Source: an uncultured Clostridia bacterium
GTDB lineage: Bacteria; Bacillota; Clostridia; TANB77; CAG-508
Assembly (NCBI GenBank): GCA_948502395.1
Contig: CAOPES010000006.1
Location: 1 to 64,000 of the forward strand
Direction: 5' to 3'
DNA: 64,000 bases
A model generated the notes under the pieces. It ran no database searches. It saw only the letters and a list, made by a program, of their open reading frames with translations, and was not told where the DNA came from. Both the position numbers and the translations under genes were made by a program. Positions 54,671 to 62,604 of the stretch are shown here, one piece after another (within the stretch, counting starts at the first letter, position 1; every line of letters starts with the position of its first letter).

Positions 54671-55425
54671 TGTATATAAATTTAGATAATCCAATAGTAG
54701 AAAGAAAAACGAAAACTGTATATAGAGACAATGACAAAACGATAAAATTATTTGTAGAAAATTACTCAAAAGCAAATATTTTAAATGAAGCTCTAAATCA
54801 AGCAAGAGTTGAAGAAGGCACAGAACTAGCTGTACCTAAATTAATAGAAGTAAGCAAAATAGACAATAGATGGGCATTGGTATCAGAACACATTGAAGGA
54901 AAACCGCTTGATAAACTAATGGAAGAACACCCAGAAAAAGAAGATGAATATTTGAACAAATTTATAGATATTCAATTAGAAGTGCTATCAAACAGAGTGC
55001 CTTTGCTAAATAGAATGAAGGAAAAATATAGAAGGAAGATAAATGAAGCAGATATAAATGAAAATACTAAATATGATTTATTACAAAGATTAGAAGGAAT
55101 GAGAAGTGATTTAAGTTTGTGTCATGGCGATTATAATCCAAGTAATGTCATTATAAAAGATGATGGCACTGCATATGTAATTGACTGGGCACACGTAACT
55201 ATGGGGAATAGCGCAGCTGATGCTGCTAGAACTTATTTAATATTTTCATTAGACAGTAAGGAAAATTTAGCTGATAAATATTTGAATTTATTTTCTGAAA
55301 AGAGTGGGATTGAGAAATCAAATATTCAAAGGTGGATTCCTATTGTTGCTGCTGCTCAACTTGCTGATAGTAATGCAGATAGAGAGTTGCTTCATAAATG
55401 GGTGGATGTTATAGAGTATCAATAA
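54670..55425 (+). CDS. APH/choline kinase-like phosphotransferase
   Basis: 251 aa. The kinase-like core has TVYRDNDKTIKLF (Lys), LVSEHIEGKPLDKLM, LCHGDYNPSNVIIKDDGTAYVIDWAHVTMGN (catalytic and Mg loops) and ADAARTYLIFSL. The family includes aminoglycoside phosphotransferases and choline/homoserine kinases. Substrate unknown. TAATG overlap with adhE indicates coupling. Confidence 0.85.
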   Translation: MYINLDNPIVERKTKTVYRDNDKTIKLFVENYSKANILNEALNQARVEEGTELAVPKLIEVSKIDNRWALVSEHIEGKPLDKLMEEHPEKEDEYLNKFIDIQLEVLSNRVPLLNRMKEKYRRKINEADINENTKYDLLQRLEGMRSDLSLCHGDYNPSNVIIKDDGTAYVIDWAHVTMGNSAADAARTYLIFSLDSKENLADKYLNLFSEKSGIEKSNIQRWIPIVAAAQLADSNADRELLHKWVDVIEYQ

Positions 55426-55445
55426 AAGAAGAAAAGGAATAAAAA

Positions 55446-56045
55446 ATGAAAAATATAAATATAACAAGAAAAATTACACAGGGAATGTACGTATTAACAA
55501 CAAAAAATGGAGGATGCATAGTAGATGCAGTATCACAAATAAGTAGTAGTAATAATCCCCTAATATCAGTTGCAGTAATGAAAAGAAATTACACAAATGA
55601 ATTATTAAAAGTAAACGACAGATTTGCGATATCCGTATTAGGGAAGGATGTAAATCCAAAAATAATAAAAACATTTGGATTTAATTCATCAAGAGATATT
55701 AATAAATTTGATAAGACAGAAACAATTAAAATAGAAGATATAGATGTTATAAAGAATTCATTAGGCTATATGATTTGTGAAATAGTCGATAAAATTGAAA
55801 ATGATACTCACACATTATTTATAGGAAAGATAATAGAAGCGGATATTTTTGAAGATACAGAGCCTATGAGTTATGGCTATTATCAAGAACATAAAGATGA
55901 ATTGCTAAAAGTTACGACTGAAAAGGGAAAGACTGCTTGGATTTGTACAGTATGTGGGTATATTTATTATGGCGAAGAATTGCCCGAAGATTTTAAATGC
56001 CCTTTATGTGGAGTTGGAAGAGAATTTTTTAAGAAGAAAGAATAA
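55446..56045 (+). CDS. Flavin reductase-domain protein with C-terminal rubredoxin
   Basis: 199 aa. Residues 1-150 are a flavin reductase-like FMN domain (ITQGMYVLTTKNGGCIVDAVSQIS, NPLISVAVMKRNYT, FAISVLG). Residues ~162-195 are a rubredoxin: WICTVCGYIYYGEELPEDFKCPLCGVGREFF with the 2 x CXXC iron site. Similar to high-molecular-weight rubredoxins that pass electrons from NADH to flavodiiron proteins or superoxide reductase; desulfoferrodoxin at 20366 is a possible partner. RBS AAGGAA. Confidence 0.88.
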   Translation: MKNINITRKITQGMYVLTTKNGGCIVDAVSQISSSNNPLISVAVMKRNYTNELLKVNDRFAISVLGKDVNPKIIKTFGFNSSRDINKFDKTETIKIEDIDVIKNSLGYMICEIVDKIENDTHTLFIGKIIEADIFEDTEPMSYGYYQEHKDELLKVTTEKGKTAWICTVCGYIYYGEELPEDFKCPLCGVGREFFKKKE

Positions 56046-56110
56046 ATTAGCATTGGGAAATAATAAATAAAAAATTCAAAAGAACTTTTTGGGACAGGTC
56101 AAAAAAATTA

Positions 56111-56140
56111 TTGACAAAGTGAATAAAAAAGTAGTATAAT
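56111..56140 (+). promoter_or_regulatory. Promoter of the ToxIN-type antitoxin RNA
   Basis: TTGACA (56111-56116), an 18-bp spacer and TATAAT (56135-56140). Confidence 0.75.
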
Positions 56141-56146
56141 AAATAT

Positions 56147-56326
56147 ATTAAGAACAGCAATCATCTGATTACTAATAGGGAGTTCTTACTAAAAAAGGAC
56201 GATTTAAAATTAGGTAAAGTTCAAGCCTTATAAATGAACTGATTTAAAATTAGGTAATGCTTAGCCTTATAAGTAAGCAGTTTTAAAATAAAGGGGCACA
56301 TTTGAAAAGATGTGCTCTTTTTGTAT
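56147..56326 (+). ncRNA. toxI: Type III antitoxin RNA (ToxI-like) with tandem repeats
   Basis: A ~180-nt RNA bounded by a promoter and a terminator hairpin (GGCACAT/ATGTGCTC plus T run, 56294-56326). It contains two tandem units, 56201-56240 and 56241-56280, each reading GATTTAAAATTAGGTAA, a 5-6-bp stem, loop AGCCTTATAA, and the stem's complement. Stem bases differ between units (AGTTC/GAACT versus TGCTTA/TAAGCA) but stay paired, i.e. they covary. A third partial unit (GTTTTAAAATA) follows. A ToxN-like nuclease gene begins 22 bp after the terminator, the typical type III layout. Confidence 0.85.
56201..56280 (+). repeat. Two 40-bp tandem antitoxin repeats
   Basis: The two units are identical over GATTTAAAATTAGGTAA and GCCTTATAA and differ in the compensatory stem pairs. 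Each is expected to be cut by the toxin and to bind one toxin monomer as an RNA pseudoknot. Confidence 0.85.
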
Positions 56327-56347
56327 TCTTTTAAGAAAGAGGTAAAA

Positions 56348-56863
56348 ATGGAAGAATTATTATTTTACGTTGTTGATAGAAAATATATACAATATTTAAG
56401 TGAGTTCGAGAAACATATAAGTTACAATAAAGATGATATAGGGCATAGTAGACCATATTTAGGAATCGTGCTGAAAATAGATAATTATGAATATTTTGTA
56501 CCACTATATTCATATAAAGAGCATTACAAAAAATACAAAAATAATCCTAGTTTTTTCTTTGTAAAAGATAGAAAAGATAGACCACTGGCAATTATCAAAT
56601 TTTCAGCAATGATACCTGTACCTAAAACAACAAATGTAACAGAACTGTTAAGATATGGAGAGCAAGATAAAAAATATAAAGATTTAATATCAGCAGAATA
56701 TAGATACATCAATTCAAACAAAAGCGAAATTTATAAAAGAGCAAATAAAATGTATGTAGCAGTTACACAACATAAAAATAATTTTTTAAAAACTATTGCT
56801 TGTGATTTTAAACTATTAGAAGAAAAAAGTTTAAAGTACAAAGAAAATTATAGTAAAAATTGA
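56348..56863 (+). CDS. toxN: Type III toxin, ToxN/AbiQ-family endoribonuclease
   Basis: 171 aa. Family features: LLFYVVDRKYIQYLSEFEKHI, RPYLGIVLKIDNYEYFVPL, an AIIKFSAMIPVP segment and a helical C-terminus (YKRANKMYVAVTQHKN). ToxN folds like MazF/Kid and cleaves RNA; the upstream repeat RNA binds and inhibits it. Such systems stop phage by abortive infection. Start ATG 56348 with RBS AAGAGGT. Length, upstream RNA repeats and the intervening terminator agree with ToxIN/AbiQ loci. Confidence 0.88.
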   Translation: MEELLFYVVDRKYIQYLSEFEKHISYNKDDIGHSRPYLGIVLKIDNYEYFVPLYSYKEHYKKYKNNPSFFFVKDRKDRPLAIIKFSAMIPVPKTTNVTELLRYGEQDKKYKDLISAEYRYINSNKSEIYKRANKMYVAVTQHKNNFLKTIACDFKLLEEKSLKYKENYSKN

Positions 56864-56974
56864 ACAGTTTGTTGCAGAATATACGACAACTAAACAAAAT
56901 ATTATTTTTAAATGGACAAAAACTTAAATATGTATTACAATATTACTTGGATAAAAATAAAAGGAGAAAGCAAA

Positions 56975-57697
56975 ATGTTAAATCAATTCTCAAGAACAGA
57001 GCTGTTAATAGGAAAAGAAGGAATAGAGAAACTAAAAAAAGCAAAAGTAGCAATATTTGGAATAGGTGGAGTAGGTTCATTTGTAGCAGAAGGACTAGCA
57101 AGGGCAGGAGTAGAAAAATTCGTATTAGTAGACAATGACCAAATAAGCATAACAAACTTAAACAGGCAAATAATAGCTACAATAAAAACAATAGGAAAAA
57201 ATAAGGTTGATGTAATGAAAGAAAGGATACTAGAAATCAATCCAAATGCACAAGTAGAGATATATCGAGAATTCTATATGCCAAATTCAGAAACCCAAAT
57301 AATAACACAAGACCTAACATATGTAGCAGACTGTGTAGACACAGTTACTGCAAAAATAGAAATTATTATGCAATGTAAAAAATTAGGAATTCCAGTAATA
57401 TCATCAATGGGAACAGGAAATAAGCTAGACCCATTAAAATTTGAAATTACAGATATTTATAAGACAAGTGTATGCCCACTAGCAAAAGTTATGAGAAAAG
57501 AATTGAAAAAAAGAAATATAGAAAGCTTGAAGGTGTTATATTCAAAAGAAGAACCAATAAAAGCAACCAATAATACAGAATGTTTATCAGAAACAAAGAA
57601 AGCACAAGTACCAGGAAGTATATCATTTGTACCATCTGTTGCAGGATTAATAATTGCAGGAGAAATTGTAAAAGATATTATAAAAAATAATGAATAG
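56975..57697 (+). CDS. tcdA: ThiF-family tRNA threonylcarbamoyladenosine dehydratase (TcdA)
   Basis: 240 aa. Nucleotide-binding GIGGVGSFVAEGLARAGVEKFVLVDND, LNRQIIAT, CVDTVTAKIEIIMQC, SMGTGNKLDP, and the ending PGSISFVPSVAGLIIAGEIV are TcdA-like. It converts t6A37 of ANN-decoding tRNAs to the cyclic ct6A form. ATG 56975 follows AAAGGAGAA. The 111-bp gap before it shows nothing else. Confidence 0.88.
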   Translation: MLNQFSRTELLIGKEGIEKLKKAKVAIFGIGGVGSFVAEGLARAGVEKFVLVDNDQISITNLNRQIIATIKTIGKNKVDVMKERILEINPNAQVEIYREFYMPNSETQIITQDLTYVADCVDTVTAKIEIIMQCKKLGIPVISSMGTGNKLDPLKFEITDIYKTSVCPLAKVMRKELKKRNIESLKVLYSKEEPIKATNNTECLSETKKAQVPGSISFVPSVAGLIIAGEIVKDIIKNNE

Positions 57698-57709
57698 GAG
57701 TGATAAAAA

Positions 57710-57967
57710 ATGGAGTATAGATATAGACCAGAAGGGGTTTGTTCAGTTGAAATGATTTTTAATATTGAAAATGATATTGTAAAAAAGTTAAAAATAGTAG
57801 GTGGATGCCCTGGAAATACAGTGGGAGTGTCAAAGTTGATAGAAAATAAATCTATTGAAGAGATAATTAGTTTATTAAAGAGTATTCAATGTGGAAATAA
57901 AGGAACTTCTTGTCCAGACCAAGTAGCAAGAGCTTTAGAAAAATATAAATTACAAAAATTGAAATAA
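57710..57967 (+). CDS. TSCPD-domain protein (TIGR03905 type)
   Basis: 85 aa. YRPEGVCSVEMIF, GGCPGNTVGVSKLIE, IQCGNKGTSCPDQVARAL: the TSCPD domain, also found at the C-terminus of vitamin B12-dependent ribonucleotide reductases. Cys residues could bind metal. Function of the stand-alone form unknown. RBS AGGAG. Confidence 0.88.
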   Translation: MEYRYRPEGVCSVEMIFNIENDIVKKLKIVGGCPGNTVGVSKLIENKSIEEIISLLKSIQCGNKGTSCPDQVARALEKYKLQKLK

Positions 57968-58033
57968 ATACATTAAAAATTATACATGTTTTCAAAAATA
58001 GATAGAAAATAAGAAAAAAGGATAGAATTAAAA

Positions 58034-58342
58034 ATGAAAATAATTACATTATGTGGAAGTTTAAAATTTCAAAAAGAAATGATGGAAATTGCAGAAAAAA
58101 TGGCATTGGAAGGATATTGTATCCTTACACCTGTTTATACTGTATCAAAAAATATTGAAATAAACAAGGAACAATTGGTAAAATTGAAAGAAGCACATTT
58201 TAAAAGAATAGAATTATCTGATAGCATATTAGTAGTAAATGTAAATAATTACATTGGAAATAGCACAAATTTAGAAATAGAATATGCTAAAAAATTAGGT
58301 AAAGAAATTATATATTATACCGATTTAATGAAAAATGATTAA
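58034..58342 (+). CDS. Nucleoside 2-deoxyribosyltransferase-like protein
   Basis: 102 aa. ITLCGSLKFQKEMMEIAEKM and DSILVVNVNNYIGNSTNLEIEYAKKLGKEIIYY are the Rossmann-like core of the family, including the catalytic Glu in LEIEYA. The usual proteins are ~150 aa, so this one is short, as in some phage-linked forms. Role in nucleotide salvage or signalling unclear. RBS AGGATAG is weak. Confidence 0.72.
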   Translation: MKIITLCGSLKFQKEMMEIAEKMALEGYCILTPVYTVSKNIEINKEQLVKLKEAHFKRIELSDSILVVNVNNYIGNSTNLEIEYAKKLGKEIIYYTDLMKND

Positions 58343-58442
58343 AGCAACAACATACAACTTTGAAAAATGAAAGAAAAGACAGTAACTTTTGGCAAGAGAT
58401 AACTAATGCAGTCCTTTTACCCACAGTAAGGAGATGTTTATA

Positions 58443-59229
58443 TTGGAAAAATTAGATTTTTTAATTGATTATTTATTACAAGAAAATAAAAAAATAAAAA
58501 TAGAAAAAATGCCATCAAATTTAGAAGAGAAAAAGAATTTATGGAGAAGCTTATGTAATATAAGAAATGCAAAGCCAATTTCTAATGAATACCTAAAAGT
58601 AGAAAAAGAATATTTACAAGAAGAATTAAAGAATAAAATAGTAACAAATGTAGAAGATATAAAACCAATTTTTGATAAAATATGTTTATGGAAGGGTGAT
58701 ATAACAACATTATCAATAGAGTGTATTGTAAATGCAGCAAACTCCTCAGGACTTCGGATGTTTTACTCCTTGCCATAAGTGTATTGACAATCAAATAAAT
58801 ACATTTGCAGGAGTAGGATTAAGATTGGAATGTAATGAAAAAATGAAACAAATTGGTAAATTAGAAACAGGAAAAGCATTTATTACAAAAGCACATAATT
58901 TACCTTCAAACTATGTTATTCATACTGTTGGGCCAATTATATATGAAAATGTCACAGAAAAAGAAATACAAGAACTAAAAAATTGTTATATTAATTCGTT
59001 AGAATTAGCAAAAGAAAATAACATACGAGAAATTGCATTTTGCTCTATATCAACAGGAGAATTTAGATTCCCAAAGGTACAAGCGAGTAAAATAGCGATA
59101 AATACAGTAAAGGAATACTTAAAGAAAAATGAAAAATACTTTGATAAAATAATTTTTAATGTATTTAAAGATGAAAATTACGATATTTATTTTAAAAATT
59201 TGAATCCAATAATAGTAAAGAGTATATAA
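58443..59229 (+). CDS. Zn-type macrodomain protein (ADP-ribose hydrolase), read through a +1 frameshift at CGG 58755
   Basis: With C58755 skipped, VNAANSSGL continues GCFTPCHKCIDNQINTFAGVGLRLEC, then GKAFITKAHNLPSNYVIHTVGPI and FCSISTGEFRFPKVQASKIA: a ~261-aa macrodomain of the SirTM-linked Zn type (family length ~260). The metal site is formed by the Cys and His of the GCF..P.H.C segment, which would be lost in the unshifted frame (stop at 58778). It removes ADP-ribose from proteins. TTG 58443 lies 9 nt after AAGGAG; ATG 58434 abuts it and is unlikely. Confidence 0.85.
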
Positions 59230-59280
59230 TGTACCAGAAACAAAAGCATATAGAAAGATAAGATTAGAAATATAAAAAAT

Positions 59281-59316
59281 AAAGATAGGTAATAGTTTAA
59301 ATATTATCTATCTTTT
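59281..59316 (+). terminator. Terminator after the macrodomain gene
   Basis: AAAGATAGGTAATA pairs with TATTATCTATCTTT, then T. Confidence 0.88.
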
Positions 59317-59369
59317 GTGTTATAATTATCATATAAGGGAGATTATTTTTGTAATTTCTCTTTTTTTGC

Positions 59370-59423
59370 TTGACAATCAAAAAATAAAATAGTATCATTG
59401 TATTATGCAAGTAATACAATGAT
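59370..59423 (+). promoter_or_regulatory. Promoter and GntR operator
   Basis: TTGACA (59370-59375), a 17-bp spacer and TATCAT (59393-59398). The perfect palindrome ATCATTGTATTA-N6-TAATACAATGAT (59394-59423) covers the -10 box and start point: a strong candidate site for the GntR product. Confidence 0.82.
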
Positions 59424-59439
59424 AGAAAGGAAAGAAAAA

Positions 59440-59802
59440 GTGGAGTATATTTTTGATAATGAAAGACCAATTTACATACAACTAGTTGAGATAATAAGAA
59501 CTCAAATTATTTCAGGGAAACTACAAAAAGGAGAAAGATTACTATCTGTAAGAGAGCTAGCACTTACAATGAAAGTAAATCCAAACACAATGCAAAAAGC
59601 ACTAGTAGAACTGGAAAATGAGGGCCTAGTTTATACAGAAAGAACAAACGGAAAATTTGTAACAGAAAACGAAGAACTAATTGAAAAAGTAAAAAGAGAA
59701 TTGGCCAAAGAAAAAGTAAATACATATTTAAACAGTATGAAAAATATAGGAATTAACTTTGAAGAAGCCATCAATTACTTGCAAGAACTAGGAGGAAAGT
59801 AA
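59440..59802 (+). CDS. GntR-family (YtrA-type) regulator
   Basis: 120 aa. IYIQLVEIIRTQIISGKLQKGERLLSVRELALTMKVNPNTMQKALVELENEGLVYTERTNGKFV is the YtrA-type winged HTH, with a short C-terminal dimerisation helix. The start is probably GTG 59440, 9-10 nt after GAAAGG. It regulates the ABC genes with which it is translationally linked (1-bp gap). Confidence 0.88.
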   Translation: MEYIFDNERPIYIQLVEIIRTQIISGKLQKGERLLSVRELALTMKVNPNTMQKALVELENEGLVYTERTNGKFVTENEELIEKVKRELAKEKVNTYLNSMKNIGINFEEAINYLQELGGK

Positions 59803-59803
59803 T

Positions 59804-60499
59804 ATGGAATTAGTACAATGTAAAAACTTATACAAAAAATTTGATAATCAAGAAATTCTAAAAAACATCAACTTAACAATTCCAAAAGGAAAAATTATAG
59901 GCCTACTTGGAAAAAATGGAATGGGAAAAACAACATTAATAAAACTAATAAATGACTTACTAACACCAACAAGTGGAGAGATTTTAATAAACGGAAAAAA
60001 TCCAGGAGTACAATCAAAAAAAGTAATATCATATCTACCAGAAAGAACATATTTAGATAAAGGTATGACTGTAAAGCAAGTTTTAAAATACTTTGAAGAA
60101 TTTTACGACAATTTTAATAGAGAACGTGCAGAAAAACTTTTAAAAGACCTAGACTTAGAAATTAATAAAAAAATTTCACATATGTCAAAAGGTATGCAAG
60201 AAAAACTACAATTAATATTAGTAATGAGTAGAGAAGCAGAACTGTATATTTTAGATGAGCCATTAGGCGGTGTAGACCCAGCAACAAGAGATTATATATT
60301 AGACACAATACTATCAAATTTTAAAGAAGGTGCAAGTGTTCTCATTTCAACTCATCTAATTGCAGATATTGAAAGGATATTAGATGATGTTATATTTATA
60401 GACAAAGGTGAAATTAAACTGACTTCATCTGCTGATGAATTAAGAAGAAAAGAGAATGCAAGTATAGACGAAATATTTAGGAGGTCTTTTAAATGTTAG
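59804..60499 (+). CDS. ABC transporter ATP-binding protein
   Basis: 231 aa. Walker A GLLGKNGMGKTTLIKLI, signature MSKGMQEKLQL, Walker B LYILDEPLGGVDP, H-loop STHL. It is of YtrB type, adjacent to the GntR gene and overlapping the permease gene by 7 bp. Confidence 0.9.
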   Translation: MELVQCKNLYKKFDNQEILKNINLTIPKGKIIGLLGKNGMGKTTLIKLINDLLTPTSGEILINGKNPGVQSKKVISYLPERTYLDKGMTVKQVLKYFEEFYDNFNRERAEKLLKDLDLEINKKISHMSKGMQEKLQLILVMSREAELYILDEPLGGVDPATRDYILDTILSNFKEGASVLISTHLIADIERILDDVIFIDKGEIKLTSSADELRRKENASIDEIFRRSFKC

Positions 60500-61284
60500 G
60501 AAAATTATTAAAATATGATTTAAAATGGATATATAAAGTAGTAATAGTTTTTTATGCTTTATCATTTATATTTGCTATTATTACAAGAATATGCTTTAGC
60601 ATAGAAAGCTCAGCTTTATTTGGAATTTTAGGACAAATAGCCGCCGGATTTACTATAAGTATGCTTGCAAGTAGTTTGATAAATGGAATAATGAGGTCTT
60701 GGGCAAGATTTATTATAAATATTTATAAAGACGAAAGTTATCTAACACATACATTACCAATTGAAAAAAGACAAATATATCTATCAAAAGTTTTAGCAGC
60801 TATAATTTGTATATTTGTAACAGTTGTGGTTGCATTAGTATGTTTATTTATATGCTACTATTCTAAAGAAAACATAGAATTTTTGAAACAAATCTTAGAG
60901 TTAGCTGCAAACACCTATGACACAACAGTTATTAATTTATTATTAGTAATTTCATTTATATTATTCCTAGAAATAGTTTTTGTAGTTTTAGTAGGCTATG
61001 TAGGAATTATAATTGGACATAGAGCTAATAAGAACAAAATGGTTAATTCAATTGCAACAGGATTTGGATTATATATGTTTACAAATGCTTTATCTTTATG
61101 TCTTGTTGGTTCGATAGCTATGTTTAATAAAGATATTATGAATTTAATAAATACAATGGAGATTATAAATATTGATGTGATTAAAATAATTATGATATCG
61201 GCTATTGCAATCTATATGTTCTATAATGTTGTTTATTATTTTATTGGAAAAAGATTGCTTGAAAAGGGTGTTAATGTGGACTAG
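60493..61284 (+). CDS. ABC transporter permease
   Basis: 263 aa with about six membrane helices (e.g. VVIVFYALSFIFAIITRI, VTVVVALVCLFICYY, LLLVISFILFLEIVFVVLVGYVGIIIG). The N-terminus MLGKLLKYDLKWIYK is common in ABC-2-like permeases. With the preceding ATPase and GntR it forms a YtrABC-like unit, often induced by cell-wall antibiotics. Substrate unknown. Confidence 0.85.
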   Translation: MLGKLLKYDLKWIYKVVIVFYALSFIFAIITRICFSIESSALFGILGQIAAGFTISMLASSLINGIMRSWARFIINIYKDESYLTHTLPIEKRQIYLSKVLAAIICIFVTVVVALVCLFICYYSKENIEFLKQILELAANTYDTTVINLLLVISFILFLEIVFVVLVGYVGIIIGHRANKNKMVNSIATGFGLYMFTNALSLCLVGSIAMFNKDIMNLINTMEIINIDVIKIIMISAIAIYMFYNVVYYFIGKRLLEKGVNVD

Positions 61285-61304
61285 AGTGTAAAACAAAAGT
61301 TGTG

Positions 61305-61332
61305 ATAGGAGTTAATTTAACTCCTATTTTTT
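61305..61332 (+). terminator. Terminator of the GntR-ABC operon
   Basis: ATAGGAGTTAA pairs with TTAACTCCTAT, followed by T residues. Confidence 0.92.
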
Positions 61333-61370
61333 GTATTTATTAATTTAAAAAATAAATTAATAAAAAAATA

Positions 61371-61399
61371 TTGACAAATAAGTAAAAGAGATGTAAAAT
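61371..61399 (+). promoter_or_regulatory. Promoter of the RhuM-Doc gene
   Basis: TTGACA (61371-61376), a 17-bp spacer and TAAAAT (61394-61399). The leader of ~85 nt shows no other clear feature. Confidence 0.75.
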
Positions 61400-61490
61400 A
61401 CAAACAGCAGTTCAAATGGAGAAATAAATATAGTCTAAAAGTAGAAATATAAGTAGCAGGAACTAAATTTTAGAGAAAGGATGTGTACTT

Positions 61491-62444
61491 ATGGAAGAGA
61501 AGAAAAACGAGATTATTTTATTTGAGAATCAGGGGGTGAAATTAGAAGTAAATTTAAAAGACGAGACAGTATGGCTAACACAAAAGCAAATGTCTAAATT
61601 ATTTAATAAGGACAGAAGAACAATAACAAGACATATTCAAAATATATATAAGTGTGGAGAATTAGACGAAAATTCAGTATGCTCATTTTTTGAGCATACT
61701 GCGGAAGATGGAAAAATATACAAAGTCCAATATTATAATTTAGATATGATTATTTCCATTGGATATAGGGTAAACAGCAAACAAGGTGTTGCATTCAGAC
61801 AATGGGCAAACAAAATCCTAAAAGACTACATGTTAAAAGGATACGCTGTAAACCAAAAAAGATTAGAATACTTAGAAAAAACAATAAAACTAATAGACAT
61901 AGCAAACAGAATAGACGAAAGACTAGAAAACAATGATGCAAAAGAAATACTAAAAGTAATAGGAGAATACTCAAAAGCATTAGACCTATTAGACGATTAT
62001 GACCACAGAACATTAAAAAAGATAAAAGGCAATACAGACGAAAGAAAAATAGAATATAGTGAATGTATAGACATAATAAATAAACTTAGATTTAACGAAG
62101 AAAGTACACTATTTGCAGTAGAAAGAGACAAAGGATTACAATCAATAATTGGAAACATATATCAAAGTTTTGCAGGACAAGATATATACAAAAGCATTGA
62201 AGAAAAAGCAGCAAACTTTTTATACTTAATAGTAAAAAATCATGTATTTGCAGACGGAAATAAAAGAATAGCAGCAACACTATTTATATATTTCTTAAAC
62301 TTTTATGGAATTTTATATAAAGAAAACAAGCAAACAATCGATAACAACACATTAACAGCTTTAACTTTATTAATTGCAGAATCAAATCCAAAAGAAAAAG
62401 AAATAATAGTAGATTTGGTAATGAACTTTTTAAATAATGAATAA
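61491..62444 (+). CDS. RhuM-like protein with C-terminal Fic/Doc domain
   Basis: 317 aa. The RhuM N-terminal part (1-120) has VWLTQKQMSKLFNKDRRTITRHIQNIYKCGEL and VQYYNLDMIISIGYRVNSKQGVAFRQWANKILKDYM. Residues ~185-317 are a Doc-type Fic domain with HVFADGNKRIAATLFIYFL (HxFxDGNKR). Doc enzymes phosphorylate EF-Tu or AMPylate targets. No antitoxin-like gene is adjacent, so RhuM may act in cis, which is inference. An 11-bp perfect inverted repeat (CAGTATGCTCA/TGAGCATACTG) with a TTTTTT loop lies in the coding part near 61676-61703. RBS AAAGGATG. Confidence 0.85.
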   Translation: MEEKKNEIILFENQGVKLEVNLKDETVWLTQKQMSKLFNKDRRTITRHIQNIYKCGELDENSVCSFFEHTAEDGKIYKVQYYNLDMIISIGYRVNSKQGVAFRQWANKILKDYMLKGYAVNQKRLEYLEKTIKLIDIANRIDERLENNDAKEILKVIGEYSKALDLLDDYDHRTLKKIKGNTDERKIEYSECIDIINKLRFNEESTLFAVERDKGLQSIIGNIYQSFAGQDIYKSIEEKAANFLYLIVKNHVFADGNKRIAATLFIYFLNFYGILYKENKQTIDNNTLTALTLLIAESNPKEKEIIVDLVMNFLNNE

Positions 62445-62450
62445 GAAATC

Positions 62451-62492
62451 AAATTAGCTAGCACATATATAATTATGTAATAGCTAATTTTA
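62451..62492 (+). terminator. Terminator after RhuM-Doc
   Basis: AAATTAGCTA pairs with TAGCTAATTT, with an inner ACATA/TATGT stem and a T-rich tail. Confidence 0.8.
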
Positions 62493-62518
62493 TTTTATAA
62501 AAACATTATAAAAAAGTA

Positions 62519-62574
62519 TTGACAGTTGAGTACTTATTCACATATAATACAAGTAAAGTTGAATGAATACTCAA
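62519..62574 (+). promoter_or_regulatory. Promoter and ArsR-type operators of the metal-resistance unit
   Basis: TTGACA (62519-62524), an 18-bp spacer and TATAAT (62543-62548). TTGAGTACTTATTCA (62526-62540) and the inverted TGAATGAATACTCAA (62560-62574) flank the -10, resembling CadC/CzrA-type sites. Confidence 0.78.
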
Positions 62575-62604
62575 TTATAATATAAAAAGTAAGGAGGCAA
62601 TCAA

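Noticed and set aside
56201..56280. Tandem 40-bp repeats considered as a CRISPR array
   Set aside because: The units are directly adjacent with no unique spacers, no cas genes are nearby, and the differences are compensatory stem pairs. They fit a type III antitoxin.
61676..61703. Inverted repeat in the RhuM-Doc gene as a terminator
   Set aside because: It lies inside a well-conserved coding part (SVCSFFEHTAEDG), the T run is in the loop rather than after the stem, and no gene ends there.
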